Part shown: piece by piece, positions 1 to 5,540 of the stretch
How the letters are laid out: each line of letters opens with the position of its first letter
Position numbering within the stretch: position 1 is the first letter of the stretch
Origin: Oscillibacter sp.
Lineage (GTDB): Bacteria; Bacillota; Clostridia; Oscillospirales; Oscillospiraceae
Reading direction: 5' to 3'
Assembly (NCBI GenBank): GCA_022796315.1
Contig: JAAWIL010000134.1
Coordinates: 1-5,632 of the forward strand
Length of the DNA stretch: 5,632 nucleotides
Position numbers and translations under genes: made by a program
The notes under the pieces: model-generated
What the model was told of the DNA's origin: nothing
What the model saw: only the letters and a program-made list of their open reading frames with translations
Databases searched by the model: none

Positions 1-4
1 GAGA

Positions 5-69
5 TTTTCCGCAGCAATCCTGACGGATTGCAAGGAAAAGCGACGCAGTATGGCGGGAAAAAGACCGCC
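5..69. repeat. Two adjacent hairpins, possible edge of an interspersed repeat
   Basis: No gene is supported in positions 1-102. The stretch holds two inverted repeats. The first pairs TTTTCC (5-10) with GGAAAA (34-39) and, inside it, GCAATCC (14-20) with GGATTGC (25-31) around a TGAC loop, which makes a 13-bp interrupted stem. The second pairs GGCGG (52-56) with CCGCC (65-69). Read on the minus strand they lie just downstream of the membrane protein gene, but neither is followed by a clear T-run, so they are not convincing intrinsic terminators. The compact structure resembles intergenic repeats seen in gut Clostridia. That is an impression, not something this single copy can prove. Confidence 0.35.
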
Positions 70-102
70 CAGACAGCGTTCATCGGTTGTGAATACAGGC
101 TC

Positions 103-522
103 TTACATCTCCCGCTGGTAGCGCACCATGAGACAGAGCTCCAGCACCGTCTTGCCACAGAACACCCCCACCGCCGCCAGCGTCACCCACAGCGGCGCGC
201 CCAATCCAATCGAGACCCACGCCGCCGCAATCAAGCCCCACTGCAGCACCTCTCCGGCCACCGCCTGGGCCCGGCGGCGAATGGCCACATTCCGCTCGTC
301 CCCGGCTTCGATCTCGTCCCGCCGCATCCGCTCCGGGTCCTTCTCCGTCCAGCGCATCATCTTCCAGTTGGCAAAGCCGATGGCCAGCAGTCCGGAGCCA
401 GCGCCGGTCAGCATCCCTCCGATACGGTCCGGCGCGGAAAGCTTCCACGCCCCCAGCGCCGCTAGCAAAAGCACGGCGCCCACCGCCATCAAAAGAACAT
501 AGATCGTCTTCTTCTGTTTCAT
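103..522 (-). CDS. Small four-helix membrane protein paired with an XRE regulator
   Basis: This is a 139-residue integral membrane protein of unknown function. Hydrophobic segments lie at about residues 6-28, 34-56, 92-108 and 111-133. They are split by a strongly charged stretch (57-90) that contains DPERMRRDEIEAGDERN and an arginine cluster, most likely cytoplasmic. The DERN motif followed by basic residues recalls small DUF2178-like membrane proteins that sit next to short Cro/CI regulators in Firmicutes; this family link is only a resemblance. The start ATG is preceded by GAGGAGGG-type ribosome binding sequence (complement of about 529-535), and it overlaps the stop of the upstream regulator by four bases (ATGA). 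The two genes are therefore co-transcribed and translationally coupled. By gene pairing the protein may sense or respond to an envelope signal, or be the main target of the regulator. Codon use matches its neighbours, and the protein appears complete. Confidence 0.8.
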   Translation of the reverse strand: MKQKKTIYVLLMAVGAVLLLAALGAWKLSAPDRIGGMLTGAGSGLLAIGFANWKMMRWTEKDPERMRRDEIEAGDERNVAIRRRAQAVAGEVLQWGLIAAAWVSIGLGAPLWVTLAAVGVFCGKTVLELCLMVRYQREM

Positions 523-722
523 TTGCTTCCCTCCTCATAAATGAAAATCTCCTCAATGGTCATCCCAAAGTACCGGGCAATCCGAAATGCCAGCAGGATG
601 GATGGATTGTACCGCCCCCGTTCCAGGGAGCCAATGGTCTGGCGGGAAACCTCCAGGGCGTCCGCCAGCTCCTCCTGGCTGATTCCTTGGGCCTTCCGCA
701 GCTCTTCCAGACGGGTTTTCAT
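519..722 (-). CDS. Short Cro/CI (XRE) family transcriptional regulator
   Basis: This 67-residue DNA-binding protein is almost entirely a helix-turn-helix domain. Residues about 15-34 (SQEELADALEVSRQTIGSLE) are the two helices, with the typical RQTI recognition helix and the ERGRYNPS continuation. The C-terminus (YFGMTIEEIFIYEE) is characteristic of the YozG-like short XRE family. There is no sensor domain, so it probably acts as a constitutive dimeric repressor or needs a partner. It is the first gene of a two-gene operon with the membrane protein that overlaps its stop codon. The ATG start has a strong GAGGAGG site (complement of 729-735). A near-consensus promoter and a perfect inverted repeat lie directly upstream, so autorepression is likely. 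The family assignment is firm. The regulated signal is unknown. Confidence 0.93.
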   Translation of the reverse strand: MKTRLEELRKAQGISQEELADALEVSRQTIGSLERGRYNPSILLAFRIARYFGMTIEEIFIYEEGSK

Positions 723-741
723 AGACCGCCTCCTCTCTCAG

Positions 742-763
742 AATGGAAAGTTCGCTTTCCATT
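742..763. promoter_or_regulatory. Perfect inverted repeat, likely operator of the XRE regulator
   Basis: AATGGAAAG (742-750) and CTTTCCATT (755-763) are perfect 9-bp arms around TTCG. The palindrome lies between the -10 box and the ribosome binding site of the regulator, across the expected transcription start. Binding there would block its own promoter. A third exact half-site, CTTTCCATT, lies at 802-810, just beyond the -35 box. This position and symmetry suit a dimeric Cro/CI-type repressor. The assignment to this regulator is inferred from position. Confidence 0.7.
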
Positions 764-767
764 ACGT

Positions 768-796
768 AGGATAACACAGAGTCACCGAGATGTCAA
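768..796 (-). promoter_or_regulatory. Promoter of the XRE regulator / membrane protein operon
   Basis: On the minus strand, a perfect -35 TTGACA (complement of 791-796) is followed after exactly 17 bases by TATCCT (complement of 768-773). This is a strong housekeeping sigma factor promoter. It is flanked on both sides by copies of the CTTTCCATT half-site, which suggests tight repression. Confidence 0.8.
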
Positions 797-844
797 GCAC
801 ACTTTCCATTTTTTTGTGTGGAGCTTCCGACCGCCAGCGCGGCT

Positions 845-896
845 GCAAATATAAAATGCCGGAGCCATGCCCCTGGTACGGGGAACAGCTCCGGCA
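845..896 (-). terminator. Intrinsic terminator of the DUF3048 lipoprotein gene
   Basis: TGCCGGAGC (857-865) pairs with GCTCCGGCA (888-896), and an inner CCCC/GGGG helix (870-873 with 880-883) extends the stem. Read on the minus strand, the stem is followed by ATTTTATATTT. It lies 30 bases beyond the stop codon of the DUF3048 gene. It also separates that gene from the regulator operon downstream. Confidence 0.7.
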
Positions 897-925
897 AATC
901 GGCCGCGCTTCTCAGTGGACGGGGA

Positions 926-2005
926 TCAACTCCATTCCAACCGGCTGGTCCTGGGGTCCATCACGCAGATATAGCTCTTCCCCTGCCCCAGGGCCAGCGG
1001 CGTGCCGTCCTCTGTGGTGTAGGCAAAGGGGCTGTTCCGGTTCTCCCTGCTCCAGCGGATGGGGAGGGACTTCCCGCCGCAGAAAAAGGTTCCGCTGCCG
1101 CCTCCGGTCATCTTCACGGACAGCCGCCCCTCCGTGTCGCCGGGGATCACGTGGATCTCCGTCTCCAACACCAGAACGTTGGCGACCCCCACCTGCGCCC
1201 CGGTGCTGCCGTCCACGTATTCCTTGCCGTACTGCCCCACCATGTAGCGGCCCGTCCCCGGATCATAGTCAAAGGTCCCGGTCTTGTACCGGGTAAAATA
1301 GAGCTTGACGTGCTCCGCCGCCGTACCGCCGTCCACCGGCGCCCCGGCCTCCGCAAAGGTCTGGGGGACGGCATATCCCTCCGCATACTCCGTGCGGAAG
1401 TGCCCCTGGTCCAGGTAGGCCCGGATGTTCTCCCCGGAGGTCAGCATACTGTGCTCATACCCCGCCGTTCTCCGCCGCTCCTTGTCCCGCCAGAAGATCT
1501 CCGCGTCGCTGCTGCCTCGGACGCCGTCCATGTTGTCCACGCCCCAGGCGGAGATGTTCCGGTAGGCCTCCGGACTGCCGCCGGCGTGGACCAGCAGCGC
1601 GTCATGGGCCAGCGCCGCCTCCAGATAGCAGGGGCGGGTGGAGCGGATACTGCCCAGGTTCCCCACACCCTCCAGGGTCTGAAATACCGCCAGCATCCGG
1701 GTGATCTGTCCCTCGGCGGGGATCTCATAGATGATGTCCGCCTGTCCTACCCCCAGCTGAGGCAGGGCCGCCTTCAGATTGTTCAGCATCACCGCCACCG
1801 GGCGTCTGTTCGCCTCCTCCGGCTCCATGGGCTCCCCGGTGAGGGGATTCGTCCCGGCGGGAACCTCCGGCTCCACAGGCGCTTCCGGCTCCGCCGCCGG
1901 CGGGTCCGGAGGGGGCTCCGGCGGCGCTTCAGAGGACGTCTTTCGGCCGCCGCAGGACGTCAGAAGCAGCACCAGCACCAAAAGCAGCGTCACCCGGATC
2001 TTCAC
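926..2005 (-). CDS. DUF3048 domain lipoprotein (YerB-like)
   Basis: This is a 359-residue predicted surface lipoprotein. An N-terminal hydrophobic signal (residues 5-15) ends in the lipobox LTSC, so Cys18 would be lipidated and the protein anchored on the outer face of the membrane. A Pro/Glu-rich linker (about 25-52) follows. The DUF3048 N-terminal domain starts at NPLTGEP (53-59) and contains the family stretches RRPVAVMLNN (68-77), ADIIYEIPAEGQITRMLAVF (89-108) and GSIRSTRP (118-125). The C-terminal DUF3048 domain covers roughly 232-347. B. subtilis YerB is the best-known relative; its biochemical role is not established. An in-frame GTG at 2059 gives a longer reading, but the GTG at 2005 is preferred. 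It has a perfect AAGGAGG (complement of 2013-2019) seven bases upstream and puts the signal peptide at the N-terminus. The gene is single, with its own promoter and terminator. Confidence 0.9.
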   Translation of the reverse strand: MKIRVTLLLVLVLLLTSCGGRKTSSEAPPEPPPDPPAAEPEAPVEPEVPAGTNPLTGEPMEPEEANRRPVAVMLNNLKAALPQLGVGQADIIYEIPAEGQITRMLAVFQTLEGVGNLGSIRSTRPCYLEAALAHDALLVHAGGSPEAYRNISAWGVDNMDGVRGSSDAEIFWRDKERRRTAGYEHSMLTSGENIRAYLDQGHFRTEYAEGYAVPQTFAEAGAPVDGGTAAEHVKLYFTRYKTGTFDYDPGTGRYMVGQYGKEYVDGSTGAQVGVANVLVLETEIHVIPGDTEGRLSVKMTGGGSGTFFCGGKSLPIRWSRENRNSPFAYTTEDGTPLALGQGKSYICVMDPRTSRLEWS

Positions 2006-2039
2006 AAGACCGCCTCCTTGACAGGGATTATGATCCTCT

Positions 2040-2069
2040 ATCATACCAGCAAGGAACACCGCCCGTCAA
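2040..2069 (-). promoter_or_regulatory. Promoter of the DUF3048 lipoprotein gene
   Basis: On the minus strand, TTGACG (complement of 2064-2069) and TATGAT (complement of 2040-2045) are separated by 18 bases. Transcription would start near 2033, giving a leader of about 28 bases that carries the AAGGAGG site. The position supports the GTG start at 2005 over the one at 2059, which would lie upstream of the transcript start. Confidence 0.65.
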
Positions 2070-2131
2070 GGCGGTTTTCGCCCAATTTCGGCCCCTCGGA
2101 GGATTCCGGCGGCAAAAAGCGGATTTTTCCC

Positions 2132-2161
2132 TGTACAAAACGGGGGCCGCTGCGGTATAAT
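2132..2161 (+). promoter_or_regulatory. Promoter of the DUF4364 gene
   Basis: A perfect -10 box TATAAT lies at 2156-2161. A weaker -35 match, TGTACA (2132-2137), lies 18 bases upstream. The leader to the start codon would be about 27 bases. The promoter is divergent from that of the lipoprotein gene, with about 60 bases between the two -35 boxes. Confidence 0.65.
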
Positions 2162-2195
2162 ACTGGGGAGAACCACTCCAACGGAGGTGATGGCT

Positions 2196-2732
2196 GTGGC
2201 AGGACCCGGCTTCATTCAGGACAAACTGGATATCAAATTTCTGATTCTCTACATCGCCGCGCGGGTCGTGGAACCGGTCCCCTTTGACACGGTGCTGGAC
2301 CTGACGCTCTGTGACGACGCCATCGACTACTTTGACTTTTCCGAGTGCCTGCGGGATCTGGTGGAGACCGGACACCTGACGCTCTCGGAGGACGGGCTGT
2401 ACGCCATCACCGACAAGGGCCTGCGGAACAGCAAGATCTGCGAGAGCAGTCTGGCCTACTCCGTGCGCCTGCGGTGCGACAAAAACCTGGAGACCTGGAA
2501 CCGCAAGCTCCGGCGGCAGAGCCAGGTGAAGGCCTCCGTCCAGCGGCGGCCCAACGGCACTCACACGGTCCAGCTCTCCCTGGCGGACGACATGGGCCCG
2601 CTGCTGGAGATGGATCTGATGGTTCCCCAGGAGGACATGGCCAAGGCCATCTGCCGGCGGTTCCAAGCCTCCCCGGAGCAGCTGTACGGCTCCATCCTCT
2701 CCCTGCTGCTGCGGGATGAGAACGCAACCTGA
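2196..2732 (+). CDS. DUF4364 family protein (winged-helix-like)
   Basis: This 178-residue cytoplasmic protein matches the DUF4364 family found across Clostridia. The diagnostic N-terminal segment is GFIQDKLDIKFLILYI (5-20), followed by LTLCDDAIDYFDFSECLRDL (36-55) and the GHLTLSEDGLYAITDKG stretch (59-75). This reads as a winged helix with a beta hairpin. The C-terminal part (about 110-175) looks like a separate alpha/beta domain. The family is usually regarded as a putative transcriptional regulator, but no target is known. Start choice: the ribosome binding site GGAGG (2183-2187) is only two bases from the ATG at 2190 and overlaps the GTG at 2187, so the GTG at 2196, eight bases away, fits best. 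The protein then begins VAGPGF. It is transcribed alone, between its own promoter and a strong terminator. Confidence 0.88.
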   Translation: MAGPGFIQDKLDIKFLILYIAARVVEPVPFDTVLDLTLCDDAIDYFDFSECLRDLVETGHLTLSEDGLYAITDKGLRNSKICESSLAYSVRLRCDKNLETWNRKLRRQSQVKASVQRRPNGTHTVQLSLADDMGPLLEMDLMVPQEDMAKAICRRFQASPEQLYGSILSLLLRDENAT

Positions 2733-2743
2733 ATCAATGACCG

Positions 2744-2783
2744 AACATCGGAACCGGTTCCCCGGCTCCGATGTTTTTTCTTT
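2744..2783 (+). terminator. Intrinsic terminator of the DUF4364 gene
   Basis: AACATCGGA (2744-2752) pairs perfectly with TCCGATGTT (2767-2775), and the stem runs straight into a T-tract (TTTTTTCTTT, 2774-2783). It lies 11 bases after the stop codon. It insulates this gene from the BlaI/M56 operon. Confidence 0.9.
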
Positions 2784-2805
2784 CCGAGAAAATTTTCCCC
2801 GGTAC

Positions 2806-2834
2806 TTGACACGAAGATAAGGCTGTAGTAGTAT
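2806..2834 (+). promoter_or_regulatory. Promoter of the BlaI / M56 operon
   Basis: A perfect -35 TTGACA (2806-2811) is followed after 17 bases by TAGTAT (2829-2834), a 4-of-6 match to the -10 consensus. The -10 box lies inside the left arm of an inverted repeat, so repressor binding there would exclude RNA polymerase. Confidence 0.75.
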
Positions 2835-2852
2835 AGCAGTCATAGATACTAC
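2828..2852. promoter_or_regulatory. Inverted repeat, likely BlaI-family operator
   Basis: GTAGTAT (2828-2834) and ATACTAC (2846-2852) form perfect 7-bp arms separated by 11 bases. The site covers the -10 box and the expected transcription start of the operon encoding a BlaI-type repressor. BlaI and MecI bind dyads rich in TAC/GTA at their own promoters, so autorepression is a sound inference. The exact site bound by this protein is not shown by the sequence. Confidence 0.7.
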
Positions 2853-2878
2853 CGCTGTCTTATAAGGAGGATATCATC

Positions 2879-3241
2879 TTGAACGCAAAGCTGTTTGATT
2901 CGGAGTTAAAGGTTATGGAGGTCCTCTGGCGGGAGGGGGACACCCCGGCCCGGCAGATTGCCGCCCTGCTGACGGAGGAGGTGGGCTGGAATGTGAACAC
3001 CACGTATACCCTCATCAAGCGGTGCATGAAAAAGGGGGCGATTGCCCGGTCGGAGCCGGGGTTTCTCTGCCACGCGCTGATTCCCCGGGAAGCCGTGCAG
3101 GCCGCCGAGACGGATGAACTGATCGACCGTCTCTACGGCGGCTCCGCAGGCCGGCTCTTCTCCGCCCTGCTGGACCGGAAGCGGCTGTCCCCCCAGGAGC
3201 TCCGGCGCCTGTGGGAGCTGGTGGAGGACACGGAATCATGA
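2879..3241 (+). CDS. BlaI/MecI/CopY family transcriptional repressor
   Basis: This is a 120-residue repressor of typical BlaI length. Residues 1-70 form the winged helix: FDSELKVMEVLWREGDTPARQI opens the domain, and NVNTTYTLIKRCMKKG (38-53) is the recognition helix with the hallmark NTTYTLIKR signature. Residues about 72-118 are the C-terminal dimerisation helices, ending in KRLSPQELRRLWELVED. In characterised systems BlaI binds its operator as a dimer until the M56 partner's signal leads to its cleavage in the C-terminal helices. The stretch GRLFSALL (91-98) is in the corresponding area here, but a cleavage site cannot be assigned. The start is TTG at 2879, chosen because AAGGAGG (2864-2870) lies eight bases upstream and no ATG is available at a suitable distance. 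The stop codon overlaps the ATG of the M56 gene by four bases. Confidence 0.95.
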   Translation: MNAKLFDSELKVMEVLWREGDTPARQIAALLTEEVGWNVNTTYTLIKRCMKKGAIARSEPGFLCHALIPREAVQAAETDELIDRLYGGSAGRLFSALLDRKRLSPQELRRLWELVEDTES

Positions 3242-5376
3242 CCCTGCTGGAAATGAGTCTCTGCGGGGCGGTTATGACCGGGGCCGTACTGGTGATTCAG
3301 GCATTGGGGCGGCGGGTGCTGCCTCAGAGGACCTTTCCCATTCTGTGGGGACTGGTGACCCTCCGTCTGCTGGCGCCCTTCACCCTGCCTCTTCCCTTCT
3401 CCCTTCCCGGGTCCACTCCCTCCGTTCCCCTGTCTGACGGCGGAGTTCCGGCCATACTCCCTGCCGTGGTCTATGCGGCGGAAGGCGCTTTTCCGGCGGC
3501 CGTTCCCGAGAAGGTCCTCCTCTCTGGTCCGCCCCTCTGGGTCTGGATCTGGGCTGTGGGGACCGTCCTCTGGGCGGGGTATTTTCTCCTGGTGTTTCTC
3601 CGGTGCCTCCGGGAGTTCCGGACGGCCCTTCCCGTGGAGAACGTGTACGCCAGGAACTGCCTGTCCCAAATTCCCCTGGGATTTCGCAGGATAGAGCTGC
3701 GGCAGTCGGACCGGCTCTCCGTGCCCCTGACCTATGGGGTCCTCCGTCCCGTGATCCTCCTGCCCGCTTCTCTGGACTGGGAAGACACGCGGACCCTGGC
3801 CCATATCCTGACCCACGAGGCCGTCCACGTCCGGCATTGGGACGCCCTGACCAAGCTCCTGCTGGCGGCGGCCTTTGCCCTCCACTGGTGGAACCCGGCG
3901 GTCTGGGTCCTCTTCCGGTGCGCCAATCGGGATCTGGAGCTGGCCTGTGACGAGGAATCCGTGGAGCGGCTGGGGCGGGCCTTCGGGGCCTCCGCCGGAA
4001 GGGACTACGCCCGAACGCTCCTCCGGATGGAGGAACGGCGGAACCTGTCCCTGTTCAGTTCCTTCAGCTGCCCGAATCTGGAAAGGAGAATTCGCGCGAT
4101 TATGAAATGGAAGAAAACAACGATCCCGGCCCTCCTGGCGGCGGCGCTGCTGGTGACGGGGATGTCCGCGGCCTTCGTCACCCCGGCGGAGCCCGCCCCG
4201 CTGCCCACCGGCTCCCTCCTCACCCAGGAAGAATATGACCGGCTGTCCGCCCTGCGGCTGGAGGGATATGAGCGGATGACCGTAGCCCAGTTCCAGGACC
4301 GAATCTGGACTCTCACCGATACCCCGGAAGATCAGGCGCTGCTGGACCGGCTGGTGTCGGACGAGACCCTGTATGCCCGGCGGGACAGCCAGGAGCTGGC
4401 GGGCTTCTGGTTCTATATCCTCTGTCCTCTGATCAACGACCAGTGGCCCTCCCGGCAGTTTGACGGCGCTGTTCAAACCGGCTTTCGGAACGGACCAAAC
4501 ACCCTGATTGAGTACACCCTGACCCTGACCATCCTGGACCGGAACCACCTCACAGTCGGACAATACGCCAAAGCCCGGGAGGACATTGCCCGGAATCTCC
4601 AGGATTTTCTGGACCGCCGGACGAGCCCAGCGGGCCTGGAAGATGCTGTGGCAGCGGAGTGCCGGACCCTGGAGGATGCACTGAGTACGGAAACCTTGGA
4701 ATTGGACCTGGCGTTTGTTGTGCAGAACCAGGAGATCCCGGCGGCTCCGGTTCCGGAGGGCCAGGAGCCCCGCGCGTTTCCCAACGGCACCCCAGAGGAC
4801 TACCGCTCCCTGCTGGCTCTGCGGACGCCCGGCTATCAGGCGCTGTCCCTCCGGGCGTTCAACCAGACCCTGCTGGATTGGGCCAACGAGGACTATGAGC
4901 GGATGGAGCGGATAAACACCGACATCGCCCGGAATGACTTCCAGGCGGCGCTGACGGCGGAGGAGCTGGCTTTCCTTCAGTGGACGGTCCGCCTCTCCGG
5001 GGAGGAGAATGGCCGGCTTGTCCGAAGTCACTATACCGGCCGGCCAGAGGAGGACCCCCAATACGGCGGCGTCCAGTTGGAAAAGTCGGACGGGCTCGGT
5101 ACCTGGTGTACCCTCTGGTATCAGGTCTCCTACCACATCACCGACAAGGACTCCCTGACCGTAGGAGAGCGGGACCGGGCAGTCAGCGGGTTCGTTCAGG
5201 CGGTTCATACGCTCTTCTATGAGACGCCGTTGTCTGAACTGGTCACATGGACCGAAGCGGATGCCGCGCTCCAGATGGATCAGCTGGCGGAGCGCCACAG
5301 CACGGCGCTGCTCACCCTCTCCACCGGCACCGAACAGATCCAGTTTGAGCACGACATTTATCGTCACCGTAGTTGA
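3238..5376 (+). CDS. M56 family membrane metallopeptidase (BlaR1-like) with a duplicated extracellular domain
   Basis: This is a 712-residue membrane zinc peptidase, the predicted sensor-protease of the BlaI operon. Membrane segments are at about residues 8-26, 33-52, 99-121, a hydrophobic stretch after the active site (203-226), and 293-313. The cytoplasmic catalytic part has HEAVH (193-197), where the histidines would bind zinc and Glu194 would be catalytic. Downstream lies ELACDEE (234-240), which should supply the third ligand. Residues 315-712 would lie outside the cell. They lack a penicillin-binding domain: there is no SxxK motif anywhere in them. Instead they hold two diverged copies of an unrecognised domain (about 330-460 and 519-662). 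The ligand is therefore unknown. The ATG at 3238 overlaps the repressor's stop codon (ATGA) and has GGAGG at 3223-3227; a GTG at 3211 is less likely. The last residues and the TGA stop lie inside a structured repeat, so the natural C-terminus may have been altered. Confidence 0.92.
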   Translation: MTLLEMSLCGAVMTGAVLVIQALGRRVLPQRTFPILWGLVTLRLLAPFTLPLPFSLPGSTPSVPLSDGGVPAILPAVVYAAEGAFPAAVPEKVLLSGPPLWVWIWAVGTVLWAGYFLLVFLRCLREFRTALPVENVYARNCLSQIPLGFRRIELRQSDRLSVPLTYGVLRPVILLPASLDWEDTRTLAHILTHEAVHVRHWDALTKLLLAAAFALHWWNPAVWVLFRCANRDLELACDEESVERLGRAFGASAGRDYARTLLRMEERRNLSLFSSFSCPNLERRIRAIMKWKKTTIPALLAAALLVTGMSAAFVTPAEPAPLPTGSLLTQEEYDRLSALRLEGYERMTVAQFQDRIWTLTDTPEDQALLDRLVSDETLYARRDSQELAGFWFYILCPLINDQWPSRQFDGAVQTGFRNGPNTLIEYTLTLTILDRNHLTVGQYAKAREDIARNLQDFLDRRTSPAGLEDAVAAECRTLEDALSTETLELDLAFVVQNQEIPAAPVPEGQEPRAFPNGTPEDYRSLLALRTPGYQALSLRAFNQTLLDWANEDYERMERINTDIARNDFQAALTAEELAFLQWTVRLSGEENGRLVRSHYTGRPEEDPQYGGVQLEKSDGLGTWCTLWYQVSYHITDKDSLTVGERDRAVSGFVQAVHTLFYETPLSELVTWTEADAALQMDQLAERHSTALLTLSTGTEQIQFEHDIYRHRS

Positions 5377-5453
5377 AAAGAAGCAAATGCTTCTTTTCAA
5401 CCCTGCGGCGCATTTGCGCCGCAGGGGCCGCGAAGCGGCCCGAGGTGGACTTC
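5363..5453 (+). repeat. Structured palindromic repeat, copy 1 (three hairpins)
   Basis: This ~91-base unit consists of three consecutive perfect hairpins. Hairpin 1 has 12-bp arms TTGAAAAGAAGC (5373-5384) and GCTTCTTTTCAA (5389-5400). Hairpin 2 has 11-bp arms CCCTGCGGCGC (5401-5411) and GCGCCGCAGGG (5416-5426). Hairpin 3 has 6-bp arms GGCCGC (5426-5431) and GCGGCC (5435-5440). GTCACC at the left end (5363-5368) can pair with GGTGGAC at the right (5444-5450) with one bulge, closing a multi-branched structure. Hairpin 1, with a T-rich descending arm, may also terminate the BlaI/M56 transcript. The stop codon of the M56 gene (5374-5376) lies in its first arm. The unit resembles REP/BIME or MITE elements; no transposase is in the window. 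Confidence 0.85.
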
Positions 5454-5484
5454 ATATAAAAAACTCAGCACATTCTAATGGGCT

Positions 5485-5527
5485 GGCGGGCTTTGCCCGC
5501 CTTGAAAATCGGGTACCGATTTTCAAG
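5485..5527. repeat. Palindromic pair between the two repeat copies
   Basis: Between the two ~91-base units is a different pair of perfect hairpins: GGCGGGC (5485-5491) with GCCCGCC (5495-5501), and CTTGAAAATCGG (5501-5512) with CCGATTTTCAAG (5516-5527). The base of the second stem, TTGAAAA/TTTTCAA, is the same as the base of hairpin 1 in the flanking copies, while its tip differs. Read on the minus strand, the order (TTGAAAA hairpin, then GC-rich hairpin) matches that of the flanking units. It may therefore be a related element in opposite orientation. The rest of 5454-5540 is AT-rich and shows no gene. Confidence 0.7.
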
Positions 5528-5540
5528 TGGTCTGATTATA

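Noticed and set aside
28..465. 145-codon open frame on the plus strand across the left edge
   Set aside because: It overlaps the membrane protein gene in antisense. Its product is rich in His, Arg and Pro and has no domain. Its first part is the hairpin region.
2006..2059. Longer GTG start (2059) for the DUF3048 gene
   Set aside because: It would place 18 residues before the signal peptide, lies upstream of the predicted transcription start, and lacks a ribosome binding site.
818..2287. 489-codon open frame on the plus strand
   Set aside because: It is antisense to the DUF3048 lipoprotein gene and runs through its terminator and promoter. The product is rich in Arg, Pro and His with no domain, and no ribosome binding site is evident.
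2028..2843. 271-codon open frame on the minus strand
   Set aside because: It is antisense to the DUF4364 gene and spans its terminator and both divergent promoters. It has no family match.
3238..5376. Beta-lactam resistance sensor (true BlaR1/MecR1)
   Set aside because: The peptidase half fits, but the extracellular half has no SxxK motif or penicillin-binding fold features, and no beta-lactamase gene is nearby.
3133..5400. 755-codon open frame on the minus strand
   Set aside because: It lies antisense to the M56 gene, whose motifs and membrane segments are clear. The translated product is low-complexity (rich in Gly, Pro, Gln, Arg) with no recognisable domain, as expected for a shadow frame in GC-rich DNA.
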